The notes under the pieces: model-generated
What the model saw: the letters and a program-made list of their open reading frames with translations, nothing else
What the model was told of the DNA's origin: nothing
Database searches by the model: none
Shown: piece after piece, positions 54,322 through 62,642 of the stretch
Position numbering within the stretch: position 1 is the first letter of the stretch
How the letters are laid out: every line of letters begins with the position of its first letter
Assembly (NCBI RefSeq): GCF_018917235.1
Contig: NZ_JAHLOF010000001.1
Location: forward strand, 124,001 to 188,000
DNA: 64,000 nt
Reading direction: 5' to 3'
Origin: Metaclostridioides mangenotii
GTDB lineage: Bacteria > Bacillota > Clostridia > Peptostreptococcales > Peptostreptococcaceae
Made by a program: the position numbers and the translations under genes

Positions 54322-55308
54322 ATGTTACTAATATATAATGATACAACAACACCTTATTTTAACTTAGCTATGGAAGAGTATCTACTAAAAAATTTTGATG
54401 AAGAGTTATTTATACTATGGAGAAATGAACCCTCTATAATAGTTGGAAAAAATCAAAATACTTTATCAGAAATCAATTTAGATTACATAGAAGAGCATTC
54501 AATACCTGTTGTTAGAAGACAATCTGGCGGAGGTGCTGTATTCCATGACTTAGGAAATATTAATTTCACTTTCGTATCAAATGACAACAGTTTTAGTGAC
54601 TTCAGCAGATTTACACAACCTATAATAGACTTATTAAAAACAATGGATGTGAACGCTGATTTTTCTGGTAGAAATGACCTTTTAATAGATGGAAAAAAAT
54701 TCTCTGGTAATGCCCAATATAAATACAAAAATAAAACTATGCATCATGGAACATTAATGTTTTCATCTAAAATAAACGTCCTTTCAAAAGCTCTAAAAGT
54801 TAAGCCAATAAAACTAGAAGGAAAAGGAATTAAATCTGTTAAATCAAGAGTTACGAATATAAGCGAACATCTAAATTGTAATATGGATATTTTAAAGTTT
54901 AAAGATTTGATCATGGGCTACTTAGCCAAAAGTAATCCTGAAAACGAACAATATACTTTAAACGAAACCGATATTAAAAATATACAAAATCTAGTTGATG
55001 AAAAATATAGCACGTGGGATTGGAATTTCGGTAAATCCCCTAAATATACCCTCCGTCATGAACTTAAGTACCCGGGAGGTAATGTGGAGTTCAATCTTAA
55101 CGTTGATAAAGGCGTAATAACTGAAGTTAAATTCTACGGAGACTTCTTTGGTAGCAGGGATGTTTCTTTTGTAGAGAATGCCTTGGCTGGTGAAAAACAT
55201 GAAGAAAGTGCTATCAGACAAATTCTGGATAGTTTTAATATAGACGAATACTTTTTGGGAGCTAATACTGATGTATTAGTGAAAGGACTTTTTGGGAGGA
55301 ATATATGA
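54322..55308 (+). CDS. lplA: Lipoate-protein ligase
   Basis: 328 residues. N-terminal ligase domain: RNEPSIIVGKNQN, RRQSGGGAVFHDLGNINFTF, LLIDGKKFSGNAQY and MHHGTLMFSS. The C-terminal accessory domain (KSPKYTLRHELKYPGGNVEF) is complete. It attaches free lipoate to proteins such as GcvH, which the glycine cleavage system needs. The ATG at 54322 follows AAGGGG; the frame upstream has no site. Confidence 0.94.
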   Translation: MLLIYNDTTTPYFNLAMEEYLLKNFDEELFILWRNEPSIIVGKNQNTLSEINLDYIEEHSIPVVRRQSGGGAVFHDLGNINFTFVSNDNSFSDFSRFTQPIIDLLKTMDVNADFSGRNDLLIDGKKFSGNAQYKYKNKTMHHGTLMFSSKINVLSKALKVKPIKLEGKGIKSVKSRVTNISEHLNCNMDILKFKDLIMGYLAKSNPENEQYTLNETDIKNIQNLVDEKYSTWDWNFGKSPKYTLRHELKYPGGNVEFNLNVDKGVITEVKFYGDFFGSRDVSFVENALAGEKHEESAIRQILDSFNIDEYFLGANTDVLVKGLFGRNI

Positions 55309-55310
55309 TA

Positions 55311-55338
55311 AAAAGTCTAAGATCATCCTTAGACTTTT
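55311..55338 (+). terminator. Terminator after lplA
   Basis: AAAAGTCTAAG and CTTAGACTTTT form a perfect 11-bp stem with a 6-base loop, beginning three bases after the stop codon. Confidence 0.9.
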
Positions 55339-55480
55339 CTCGATCATATATATTTTAAAAATTATATTTTTCGATTTAATATATAATATAGTCAGAAGTT
55401 CAACCATTTTATCTACGTATAATTCAGTTATTCAATGTTAATCATTGCAATTTTTAAGTCAATAATTACCAATTATACTT

Positions 55481-56683
55481 TTACATAAGGATATTTCCTA
55501 TAAAAAGACCGAAGTAGTTTCCAACTATATATCCAAGAGTGCCTACAATAAGTATTGGACCTACTAATTTTGTCCAACCTTTTGATATAGCCATTGCAGC
55601 TGCTGTTGTTGGCCCTCCTATATTTGCATTCGAAGCAAGAATAGCTTCCTCAAGTGTAAATTTAAATAACTTTGCTCCAATAAATGTTATCATCATGTTT
55701 ATAACAACCATTACTACACAGTAAAGTAAAAGCAATGGAGATTTTTGAATTATTAATCCTATAGATGCTGGCACACCTATAACTACAAAGAATAAGTATA
55801 TTAAAAATGTACCAATTTCTTGTGCTCCTTTAATTTCTCCAAAGAATTTAGGAATAAATGTAGCAAGTAGCATTGTTATAGTTGTTATTATAAGGTATTG
55901 ATTACCGAATAAAGTATTTAACATTGAAAGTAACGGATTTGAAGTAGGTATAGTTGCTGCAAATAATCCTGCTAGCTGTACAGAAGCAGCTACTATTATA
56001 AATGCACTTGCAAAAGCAAATGCTATATCTTTAAGCGATATATCTTTACCACTCCAATAGCTTGATGCAGTTGTCTCTCCTGATTTGACCTCCATATTTT
56101 CAAACTCATCTACATGTGGATGTTTAAAATGTTTTCTAAAGAATGTTATTGAAGGTATAGATATCAGTACAAAGAAATATAATGCCATCAGTAAATTATC
56201 GGCTACAACTGCCGCTGAAACTAAATCTCCTGGAACTTCAAATGCTCCTGACATAGCAGCGAAGTTAACTCCACCACCTATATAAGAAGCAGACATCATC
56301 GCTGCAACCATATATAAATTAGGAATCAATTTATGAAGAGCTAGAAATCCTACGGTTGCCCCAAGCATAGTTCCCACAGAACTTATTAAAAATATAATAA
56401 GTAGTCTTCCACTCTCTTTCCATATCTTCTTAATATTACATTGGAATAAAAGCAATGCTATTGCTAAAGGTACAACGTACCCCCAAACTTGATCGTAAAC
56501 TGGTGATTCAGTTGGAATAATTTTTAAATTAGATAATACCATAGCACCAACTAAAGCTATTATTGCGCCCGATACCTTTGATGCCCAATTATACTTTTGC
56601 TCTAGATATATACTGAAAGCTGCCCATCCAGTTATAATTGCCCACAATACCCATATATTATCAGCACTTATCAAACTTGTCAT
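55481..56683 (-). CDS. DUF819 family membrane protein
   Basis: 400 residues, about eleven membrane helices. Family features are MSASYIGGGVNFAAMSGAF and ASNANIGGPTTAAAMAISKG, resembling GltS-type carboxylate transporters. Substrate unknown. Monocistronic, start near a ribosome binding site AAGGAGGGA. Confidence 0.85.
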   Translation of the reverse strand: MTSLISADNIWVLWAIITGWAAFSIYLEQKYNWASKVSGAIIALVGAMVLSNLKIIPTESPVYDQVWGYVVPLAIALLLFQCNIKKIWKESGRLLIIFLISSVGTMLGATVGFLALHKLIPNLYMVAAMMSASYIGGGVNFAAMSGAFEVPGDLVSAAVVADNLLMALYFFVLISIPSITFFRKHFKHPHVDEFENMEVKSGETTASSYWSGKDISLKDIAFAFASAFIIVAASVQLAGLFAATIPTSNPLLSMLNTLFGNQYLIITTITMLLATFIPKFFGEIKGAQEIGTFLIYLFFVVIGVPASIGLIIQKSPLLLLYCVVMVVINMMITFIGAKLFKFTLEEAILASNANIGGPTTAAAMAISKGWTKLVGPILIVGTLGYIVGNYFGLFIGNILM

Positions 56684-56965
56684 ACTATCCCTCCTTACTT
56701 ATTTTTTTAATATTCTTACAATATCTATTCTTTATTATATTATATAATAATGCTTTTGCACAACTAATATAGCATTGAGCCGTAGGCTAAAATTGTTATA
56801 TGGTATCAAATCTTATTTAAATTTACTCTATAATATGTTAATGTAATTAATATTATTAATAAAATTTTAAGTACAATATAAGCTAATTTTTTGGATTACT
56901 GTACCATATTTTGAAAATCTAGATTCTAATAGTGAGACTCATGATATATCAACAAAAATCAAAAA
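56684..56965. other. Gene-free stretch upstream of the DUF819 gene
   Basis: AT-rich, presumably holding the DUF819 promoter. I see no supported gene or structured RNA. Confidence 0.5.
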
Positions 56966-57022
56966 GGCAATCAATGCTATAGTATAAAACTTAATCAATA
57001 CTTTTTAGTATCTTTGATTGTC
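56966..57022 (-). terminator. Terminator of the Ter-associated operon
   Basis: GACAATCAA and TTGATTGCC pair (one mismatch) around an inner AT hairpin, starting nine bases after the HAD gene stop and followed by TTTTTGATTTTTG. Confidence 0.65.
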
Positions 57023-57030
57023 TCTATTCT

Positions 57031-57840
57031 TTATGCTCTTGCTGTATTTGTTTCTTTACTTAACTCACCATTTTGAATAATGTTTTTCAAAACTTCTTCT
57101 GTACCTTTCATTCCATCCAATTTGCTTAAAGCGAATCCCTTATCATGAGCTACTTTTGCTAGTTCTCCGTGTTTTAAGGTAAATGGATTACTAGACATAG
57201 ATAACATGCCTTCATCCATAAATGAATCTCCTATGGTATAAAAATTATCTACTCCAATTTTATCAGACAAATATTTAACTGCATTCTCTTTCGTTATACC
57301 TTTTGGTAAAAAATATATTTTTCTACCACTAAAATATACTTTCCATCCTAAAGAATCAAGTTCCTCAATAAATCCTTCTATCATGTAAAATTTAAAAATA
57401 TCGAGATCTACTACTAAATAGAAAAATAATTCTTCAGCCTTCCTTAATTTTAAAATTCCAGGATTATTTTCATACTTTTTGAATCTCTCTATTACTTTAT
57501 CAATAGGTTTAGATTTTAATAAGATTTCATCAACTTTCTTTTTCCAGCTCCCGAGTACCTCACCATCTTTTAATATAATTCCGCCATTTGCAGCAATTAC
57601 CCATTGGAATTCTATATTAAACTCTGAAAATCCTATCCTGTCAAATTGGTCTACAGTTCTGGTTGTTGTTGGAATAAATACACCATTTTTTTGTATTTCT
57701 CTTATCATATCTATCGTAAATTTCGAAATGTAAGATATCTCTTTTCCTTCGTATACCTCAATATTTGTATAGTCAATATCAGTATCTATAAATTTATTTG
57801 AGAATATTATACTTCTATCTAAATCAGAAAAAACTAGCAT
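57031..57840 (-). CDS. HAD-superfamily hydrolase of the Ter module
   Basis: 269 residues. Motif I is FSDLDRSIIFS, motif II lies in IPTTTRTVDQF, and motifs III/IV in TIGDSFMDEGML. It belongs to the Cof/sucrose-phosphatase-like branch. In Ter stress-response islands such a phosphatase is part of a proposed pathway to a nucleoside-like metabolite. AAAGGAG precedes the ATG. Last gene of the operon. Confidence 0.88.
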   Translation of the reverse strand: MLVFSDLDRSIIFSNKFIDTDIDYTNIEVYEGKEISYISKFTIDMIREIQKNGVFIPTTTRTVDQFDRIGFSEFNIEFQWVIAANGGIILKDGEVLGSWKKKVDEILLKSKPIDKVIERFKKYENNPGILKLRKAEELFFYLVVDLDIFKFYMIEGFIEELDSLGWKVYFSGRKIYFLPKGITKENAVKYLSDKIGVDNFYTIGDSFMDEGMLSMSSNPFTLKHGELAKVAHDKGFALSKLDGMKGTEEVLKNIIQNGELSKETNTARA

Positions 57841-57908
57841 GAACTACTCCTTTAATTTTTAATCAGAATGTATAGTCAATGTATGCAATTAGTCCTACTA
57901 GGATTTTT

Positions 57909-58997
57909 TTATACATCCTTCATATTTTTAATTATTCCGCAACATCTATAAGCCTTTAAATTAACCTCTTCGACTTCTACATTTTTCTCTTTTGCTAAAA
58001 TAAATATGTGCTCTAAGGTTTGGTCTTTCAGATCTTTCACTAAAACTTTACGAGGAACCCTTCTTAGTAGAACCCTTGTAGTCTCTCCTACTCCTGGCTT
58101 GATAAAGTTGACATCTTCAATTCTATATTTATTTTTTATCATTGATACGTCTTTATCTCCATCCTTAGTTACTATATCTCCATTCCAATTCTCATTATCG
58201 CGATCTATATTTTCATATTGGTTTTCAAAACAACTTTCAATCGCCTGAATATAGTTTATAGATTCATCTTTATCTGTTAGGTGATCGTAAAACTTAGCTC
58301 CATGGAAGTCATTTTCTCCAATTAGATCACTTCTCAAAACAGTTCTACTTACAAGACCTGAAACTGTAGAATTAAGACATGCACTTGGAATTAAAAAGTC
58401 TTCTCTAATTCCATAGAGACTTGAGTAACCGGCTGGATCTGCTAAAACTGCAAGAGTAGAATCAAATGAATCACCGAATTTATTTTCTAAAACTCTACAA
58501 GCTTTATCTAATTCACACGAAATCGTCCCTTTTCCTGTCCACCCATCTATAAATTGAATCTTAGACCCTCTATGGTTATTTATTATATAAGACATAGCAT
58601 TTAAATCTATACCCCTATCTCTGATTATAGATATAGTGTAGTGATTTAGATTTAAATCATACCTATTTTTCAAATACCTCTTAGCAAGTATACCGATTGG
58701 TGTGCCAGCTCTTGCCAAAGACACAAGTACTACATCTTTGCCATTTTTCTTTACTATTTTTTCACACATCATTCCAATAGAATATGCTAATTTTTCCTTT
58801 GTCTCGTCTAGCTTCTCATGGTATAACTTTAAATAATCTTCGCTTACTTCGTATTCAATAGGAATCATCTCAGAATAATGAGTACCGCCCTGTATTTTTA
58901 ATTCACGCTCTCTATTTCCTTGTTCTTTGATATCACTTGATATATCTTTTAGTAAAAATATTACATCGTCTTGCGAATAAGTACCAAATTTTTTCAA
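57909..58997 (-). CDS. Phosphoribosyltransferase-like (StiP/PRTase) protein with C-terminal Pelota-like domain, Ter module
   Basis: About 362 residues. The first 260 contain VVLVSLARAGTPIGILAKRY and IQFIDGWTGKGTI, a PRPP-loop-like motif of the StiP/phosphoribosyltransferase family found in Ter islands. The last 90 (RVLLRRVPRKVLVKDLKDQT, EEVNLKAYRCCGII) fit a Pelota-type RNA-binding domain. A TTG at 58997, eight bases after GGGGG, is the probable start; the ATG at 59024 has no site and overlaps it. Confidence 0.83.
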   Translation of the reverse strand: MKKFGTYSQDDVIFLLKDISSDIKEQGNRERELKIQGGTHYSEMIPIEYEVSEDYLKLYHEKLDETKEKLAYSIGMMCEKIVKKNGKDVVLVSLARAGTPIGILAKRYLKNRYDLNLNHYTISIIRDRGIDLNAMSYIINNHRGSKIQFIDGWTGKGTISCELDKACRVLENKFGDSFDSTLAVLADPAGYSSLYGIREDFLIPSACLNSTVSGLVSRTVLRSDLIGENDFHGAKFYDHLTDKDESINYIQAIESCFENQYENIDRDNENWNGDIVTKDGDKDVSMIKNKYRIEDVNFIKPGVGETTRVLLRRVPRKVLVKDLKDQTLEHIFILAKEKNVEVEEVNLKAYRCCGIIKNMKDV

Positions 58998-59096
58998 TTT
59001 ATCATCCCCCTCTGTAAGTATCATTCGTCATTATTTATGTTATTTACGATTATAGATATAACTGTAAATAATTTAATCCATTACATTTATAGCTAG

Positions 59097-60395
59097 TTAG
59101 CGCACACCATTTAAAGTCACAATTGTAAGTTTTTCGATACTTGTATTTTTTATTACTTCAATAAAATCATTAAAATCTTGTTTACTTTTATGCAACTCTA
59201 CAAATAAAAAGCACTCTGAAAAATTATTAATATCAATATTATAAATAAAATTATCTATACTTTGATTATAGTAACTATTTATTAATTTCTTTGTTTTTAT
59301 TGGATAGTTCTCATCATCTATTGCAATAATAGGACTTCTAGTAGTTGAATGATAGTATATATCTACACTAGCTTCATATTCCTTTGCGAACAACATAGGA
59401 ATATACATAAACTCTTCTGTACCTAAAAATAATACTCTTTTGTTAATATATCTATTTCTTTCTAGTCCACATTCTGACTCTAGATTTTCGGTTTCGAGTT
59501 TAACTATTTCTTTTAACCTTTTTTGATCCTCTTTGTTTATCCCAAATCTTCCGGTGTATTTTACATATTCTTTCGAAGTCAAATATTTATACATATTTAA
59601 ACTTAAATACTCAACTTTTAAACTTTCATTTGGATCTTGCACATTTAAATTTATGTTATTAATATAATTTACATCTGTATTCATAGTTTCCAAAGTAGTG
59701 GCAACTTCAAGTTCTTCATAATTTTCTAATTCCATGATTTTTTCATCATCTAAGTCAAACTCAAATTTTCCTTTAAATAAATAAACAAAATCAATTTTGC
59801 ACCCTAGTTCATTTTCTAGTTTCTCTACTTTTTCTAGATTTTTTCCTTCTACCCAATTTAAAATTGAGCAAATAGTATATCTCTTTTTAGGGTATATTAA
59901 TTGAATTTTTTTAATAATATTTAAACATGTATTTGCAGTAGTAATTTCATCATCAACTAAAATTATTTCTTCCCCTGATTTAAACTTGACCAAATTTTCA
60001 TAGTACAAATTTTGGTCTGTAGCATGTGAATGCTCTTCTAAAAATTCAAGTTTTTTAAAATCACTTACAACTTCTCTTGTTGTATGTATAAACTCATAAT
60101 CGCCATTTAAATAATCGAAAAAACTATGCCCTAGTCCCGTGCCTGTCTCAGCAAATGCAATAACAGTACCGCAACTAGCTTGTACTCTGTTATTGTAAGT
60201 TTGTACAAGTAACTTTCCCAACTCATCCATCTTACTAGGTTTTACCGCTAGGTGTTTGCCTAGATTCTTAGAAATAAATAAAAACCTTCTTTTTTTATTA
60301 TTTCTTACTCCTATATCTAAAAAATCATCGATACAAAGATCCATAGGATTTTCAATTATTTCTATTGTGCAGTTAAAATTTAAGTAATTCTTCAT
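59097..60395 (-). CDS. Phosphoribosyltransferase domain protein with TRSP-like C-terminus, Ter module
   Basis: 432 residues. The PRPP loop is ILVDDEITTANTCL and the upstream CGTVIAFAETGTGLGHSF is typical of Ter-island phosphoribosyltransferases. The C-terminal third (LFLGTEEFMYIPMLFAKE, then YYHSTTRSPI) fits the TRSP domain. The ATG at 60395 follows AAGGAG by six bases and lies inside the 3' end of the aldolase gene, giving a 23-base overlap. Confidence 0.86.
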   Translation of the reverse strand: MKNYLNFNCTIEIIENPMDLCIDDFLDIGVRNNKKRRFLFISKNLGKHLAVKPSKMDELGKLLVQTYNNRVQASCGTVIAFAETGTGLGHSFFDYLNGDYEFIHTTREVVSDFKKLEFLEEHSHATDQNLYYENLVKFKSGEEIILVDDEITTANTCLNIIKKIQLIYPKKRYTICSILNWVEGKNLEKVEKLENELGCKIDFVYLFKGKFEFDLDDEKIMELENYEELEVATTLETMNTDVNYINNINLNVQDPNESLKVEYLSLNMYKYLTSKEYVKYTGRFGINKEDQKRLKEIVKLETENLESECGLERNRYINKRVLFLGTEEFMYIPMLFAKEYEASVDIYYHSTTRSPIIAIDDENYPIKTKKLINSYYNQSIDNFIYNIDINNFSECFLFVELHKSKQDFNDFIEVIKNTSIEKLTIVTLNGVR

Positions 60396-61449
60396 ATGTA
60401 ACTCCTTCATTTAATACCCCATAGATTTTTGATAACATCACTGTCTTTTTTGCCCAAATTAAATGAGGGTTAGTTTCATTCATCCTCTTTCCAGAAGCAC
60501 TCTTACTTACTCCAAATTTTCCCCCAAAGCTTTCTATAATGCTAATGGCATCTGTATAATCCTCAAAGCTCACTGAACTAAGTGCCTGAACAATTTGTAT
60601 TTGCTTAGGATGTATCACAGTTTTTCCTACTAAGCTATGAAACTTATCTAACTCTATTTCTTTTATATATTTATTTTTTATTTCTTTATCATTCATATCA
60701 AAAAATTCTGACACTCCACCGGATATAGGTATATCTATCTCTGGTCTATTTAAATAAGTTACCATATCACTTATAAATGAGGAACATATATTATTTTCAT
60801 ATATAGAAAATTTTTCGCTTCTTCTAATCTCAAACAACCCCAGTATATCCGTAAGACCTATTCTCAGACTCAATATTCTATCTCTATTTTTTAATACAGT
60901 ATTATAAAGATCTGAAAAACTTTTTTCTTTCATTTCTCTGTATACAAACTCACTAGTCTCTATAATAGGCATAATGTATATATCTTTTATGTCGTTTGAA
61001 TTCATAAGCTCAATATAAGACTCAATAATATGAGCGTTAGCCTTAGGTATAAGTACTCCTGTTATTATAGATTGGTTTTTAAATACAATATCTTTTATTT
61101 TTTGAAATTGATTGAGGTTTTTTATTCTTAAAAATATAATTGGAAGATCAGATGTGCCTTCACTGTTGTTATTTCTTACTTCGTTTAATATAGCCTCTAC
61201 ATTTTTAATTGCTTCTTTTTCTCCACTAGCACCTATTGCATCTTCTAAACAAATTGCCAGTGGTTTTTCGCCATTTATCTCACTTGTAATGTTTTTTTGT
61301 ATCATATCGTATTGAGTAGCAGGCATGTATAAAAAAGCACCTAAAGCGTACTTTAATACATCTTTTTCTGTTTTTTTACTGAATTCGATAGGTTTTTTAT
61401 AGAATAATCTTTCAAGAATATCCTCATTTAGATAGTCAAAATATCTCAA
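60373..61449 (-). CDS. HpcH/HpaI aldolase/citrate lyase-like protein, Ter module
   Basis: 358 residues of the citrate lyase beta/HpcH TIM-barrel fold: LAICLEDAIGASGEKEAI, PIIFLRIKNL, LRIGLTDILGLFEIRR and GKTVIHPKQIQIVQAL. It probably performs a C-C lyase step in the Ter-linked metabolite pathway. The start is a TTG at 61449, five bases after AGGTGG; the longer frame to 61491 would include that site. Confidence 0.88.
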   Translation of the reverse strand: MRYFDYLNEDILERLFYKKPIEFSKKTEKDVLKYALGAFLYMPATQYDMIQKNITSEINGEKPLAICLEDAIGASGEKEAIKNVEAILNEVRNNNSEGTSDLPIIFLRIKNLNQFQKIKDIVFKNQSIITGVLIPKANAHIIESYIELMNSNDIKDIYIMPIIETSEFVYREMKEKSFSDLYNTVLKNRDRILSLRIGLTDILGLFEIRRSEKFSIYENNICSSFISDMVTYLNRPEIDIPISGGVSEFFDMNDKEIKNKYIKEIELDKFHSLVGKTVIHPKQIQIVQALSSVSFEDYTDAISIIESFGGKFGVSKSASGKRMNETNPHLIWAKKTVMLSKIYGVLNEGVTYEELLKF

Positions 61450-61502
61450 AATTTCCACCTCTAATATCTTTAAGGGCTGACTTAAAATCAACCCTTATCA
61501 TA

Positions 61503-62642
61503 CTATTTACCATAAACAATGCTAGTATTTAATTCTTCTAATCTCTTAGTATTGTCTTTAATTGCAACTCTACTATTTTCTTCAATTCTCATAGTCTCTT
61601 CAATTCCAGATTTTATAGTATTGTGCATTTTCTCAAGAGTTTCTATTTGTATTGAACTTGTTCCAGCCATTCTAGCTATTTGAGCACTTTGTTGAGTTAC
61701 ATTTTGTGCATTTTTTAATAAAAGCTCATTTGTTTTATCATCTAATGCTTTAAGAGATTGTGCTTGAAGCTCTTGTTTCTTAAGTAATATAGCCTGTGAT
61801 AAACACTGTTTAAACACTGGTAGTGTAACTACAAATGCGCTATTTATCTTTCTTACTAGATTGTAGTTATTGTACTGCATTCCCTTTAACATCGGAATAG
61901 TTTGTATAGCTATGTTTTCTGCTATTCTAAGATCATAAACTCTTTGATTCAACATATCGTATATTTTAAGTAAGTCTTGATAGTTTACTAAGTCCATTTG
62001 ATCTCCACTTGTCTCTGATAAAGTCTTGAAATGCGGAAGTATTTCATTGTCCATCTCTTCAACGGCCATCTCTCCAGCCACTATATACTTTTGAAGTTCG
62101 TTATAGAAATTAAAATTTTCGTTTAACATAGCTCCTAATTGTTTATTTGACATTCCTATTTCTCTCTCATACTTTTCTAACTCTATTTGAATTTTTTCTA
62201 CTTCTCCACCAAGAGTTTCGTACTTTTGGAACATCATTTCTAAAGCATTATTTGCCTTTTTAAATATTTTTTGTATAAAGTTTGGTTCTTTTGTATCCTG
62301 GAAGTCATCAATATCAAACTTATCCATGATCTTCGCCAAGTGCTGTAACATCTTAGAGTTTTCTTCGTTTTTATTAATTCTAATAGTATTAAGTAGATTG
62401 TCTGAAACTTTTGCTACACCTTCAGATGCTTCACGTCCAAATTTAAGTATAGAATCAGGGTTTTCAACTTCTATAAGAGATGTAAGAGCTTCAACTTCTT
62501 TAGACTTTCTAAGTTCATTCTTTTTACTATCTGTATATTCAACTATGTCAAAATTTTCTTCTACAATTGGTGCTACATTTGCAACTACTTCTGGTTGCTG
62601 TTGATTGTTATCCTTTGATAATCCATTTATATTAATTGCCAT
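61503..62642 (-). CDS. Toxic anion resistance protein, TelA family
   Basis: 379 residues, mostly long helices. Typical features: NNALEMMFQKYETLGGEVEK, NKQLGAMLNENFNFYNELQK and the C-terminal MARMAG-like IARMAGTSSIQIETLEKM. TelA proteins occur with Ter genes and confer resistance to tellurite and other stress. The start overlaps the upstream stop (TAATG), with AAGGAG before it. Confidence 0.93.
   Translation of the reverse strand: MAININGLSKDNNQQQPEVVANVAPIVEENFDIVEYTDSKKNELRKSKEVEALTSLIEVENPDSILKFGREASEGVAKVSDNLLNTIRINKNEENSKMLQHLAKIMDKFDIDDFQDTKEPNFIQKIFKKANNALEMMFQKYETLGGEVEKIQIELEKYEREIGMSNKQLGAMLNENFNFYNELQKYIVAGEMAVEEMDNEILPHFKTLSETSGDQMDLVNYQDLLKIYDMLNQRVYDLRIAENIAIQTIPMLKGMQYNNYNLVRKINSAFVVTLPVFKQCLSQAILLKKQELQAQSLKALDDKTNELLLKNAQNVTQQSAQIARMAGTSSIQIETLEKMHNTIKSGIEETMRIEENSRVAIKDNTKRLEELNTSIVYGK

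Noticed and set aside
57875..57910. Plus-strand hairpin with T run at the end of the HAD/StiP intergenic space
   Set aside because: The stem is only five bases and no plus-strand gene lies upstream.
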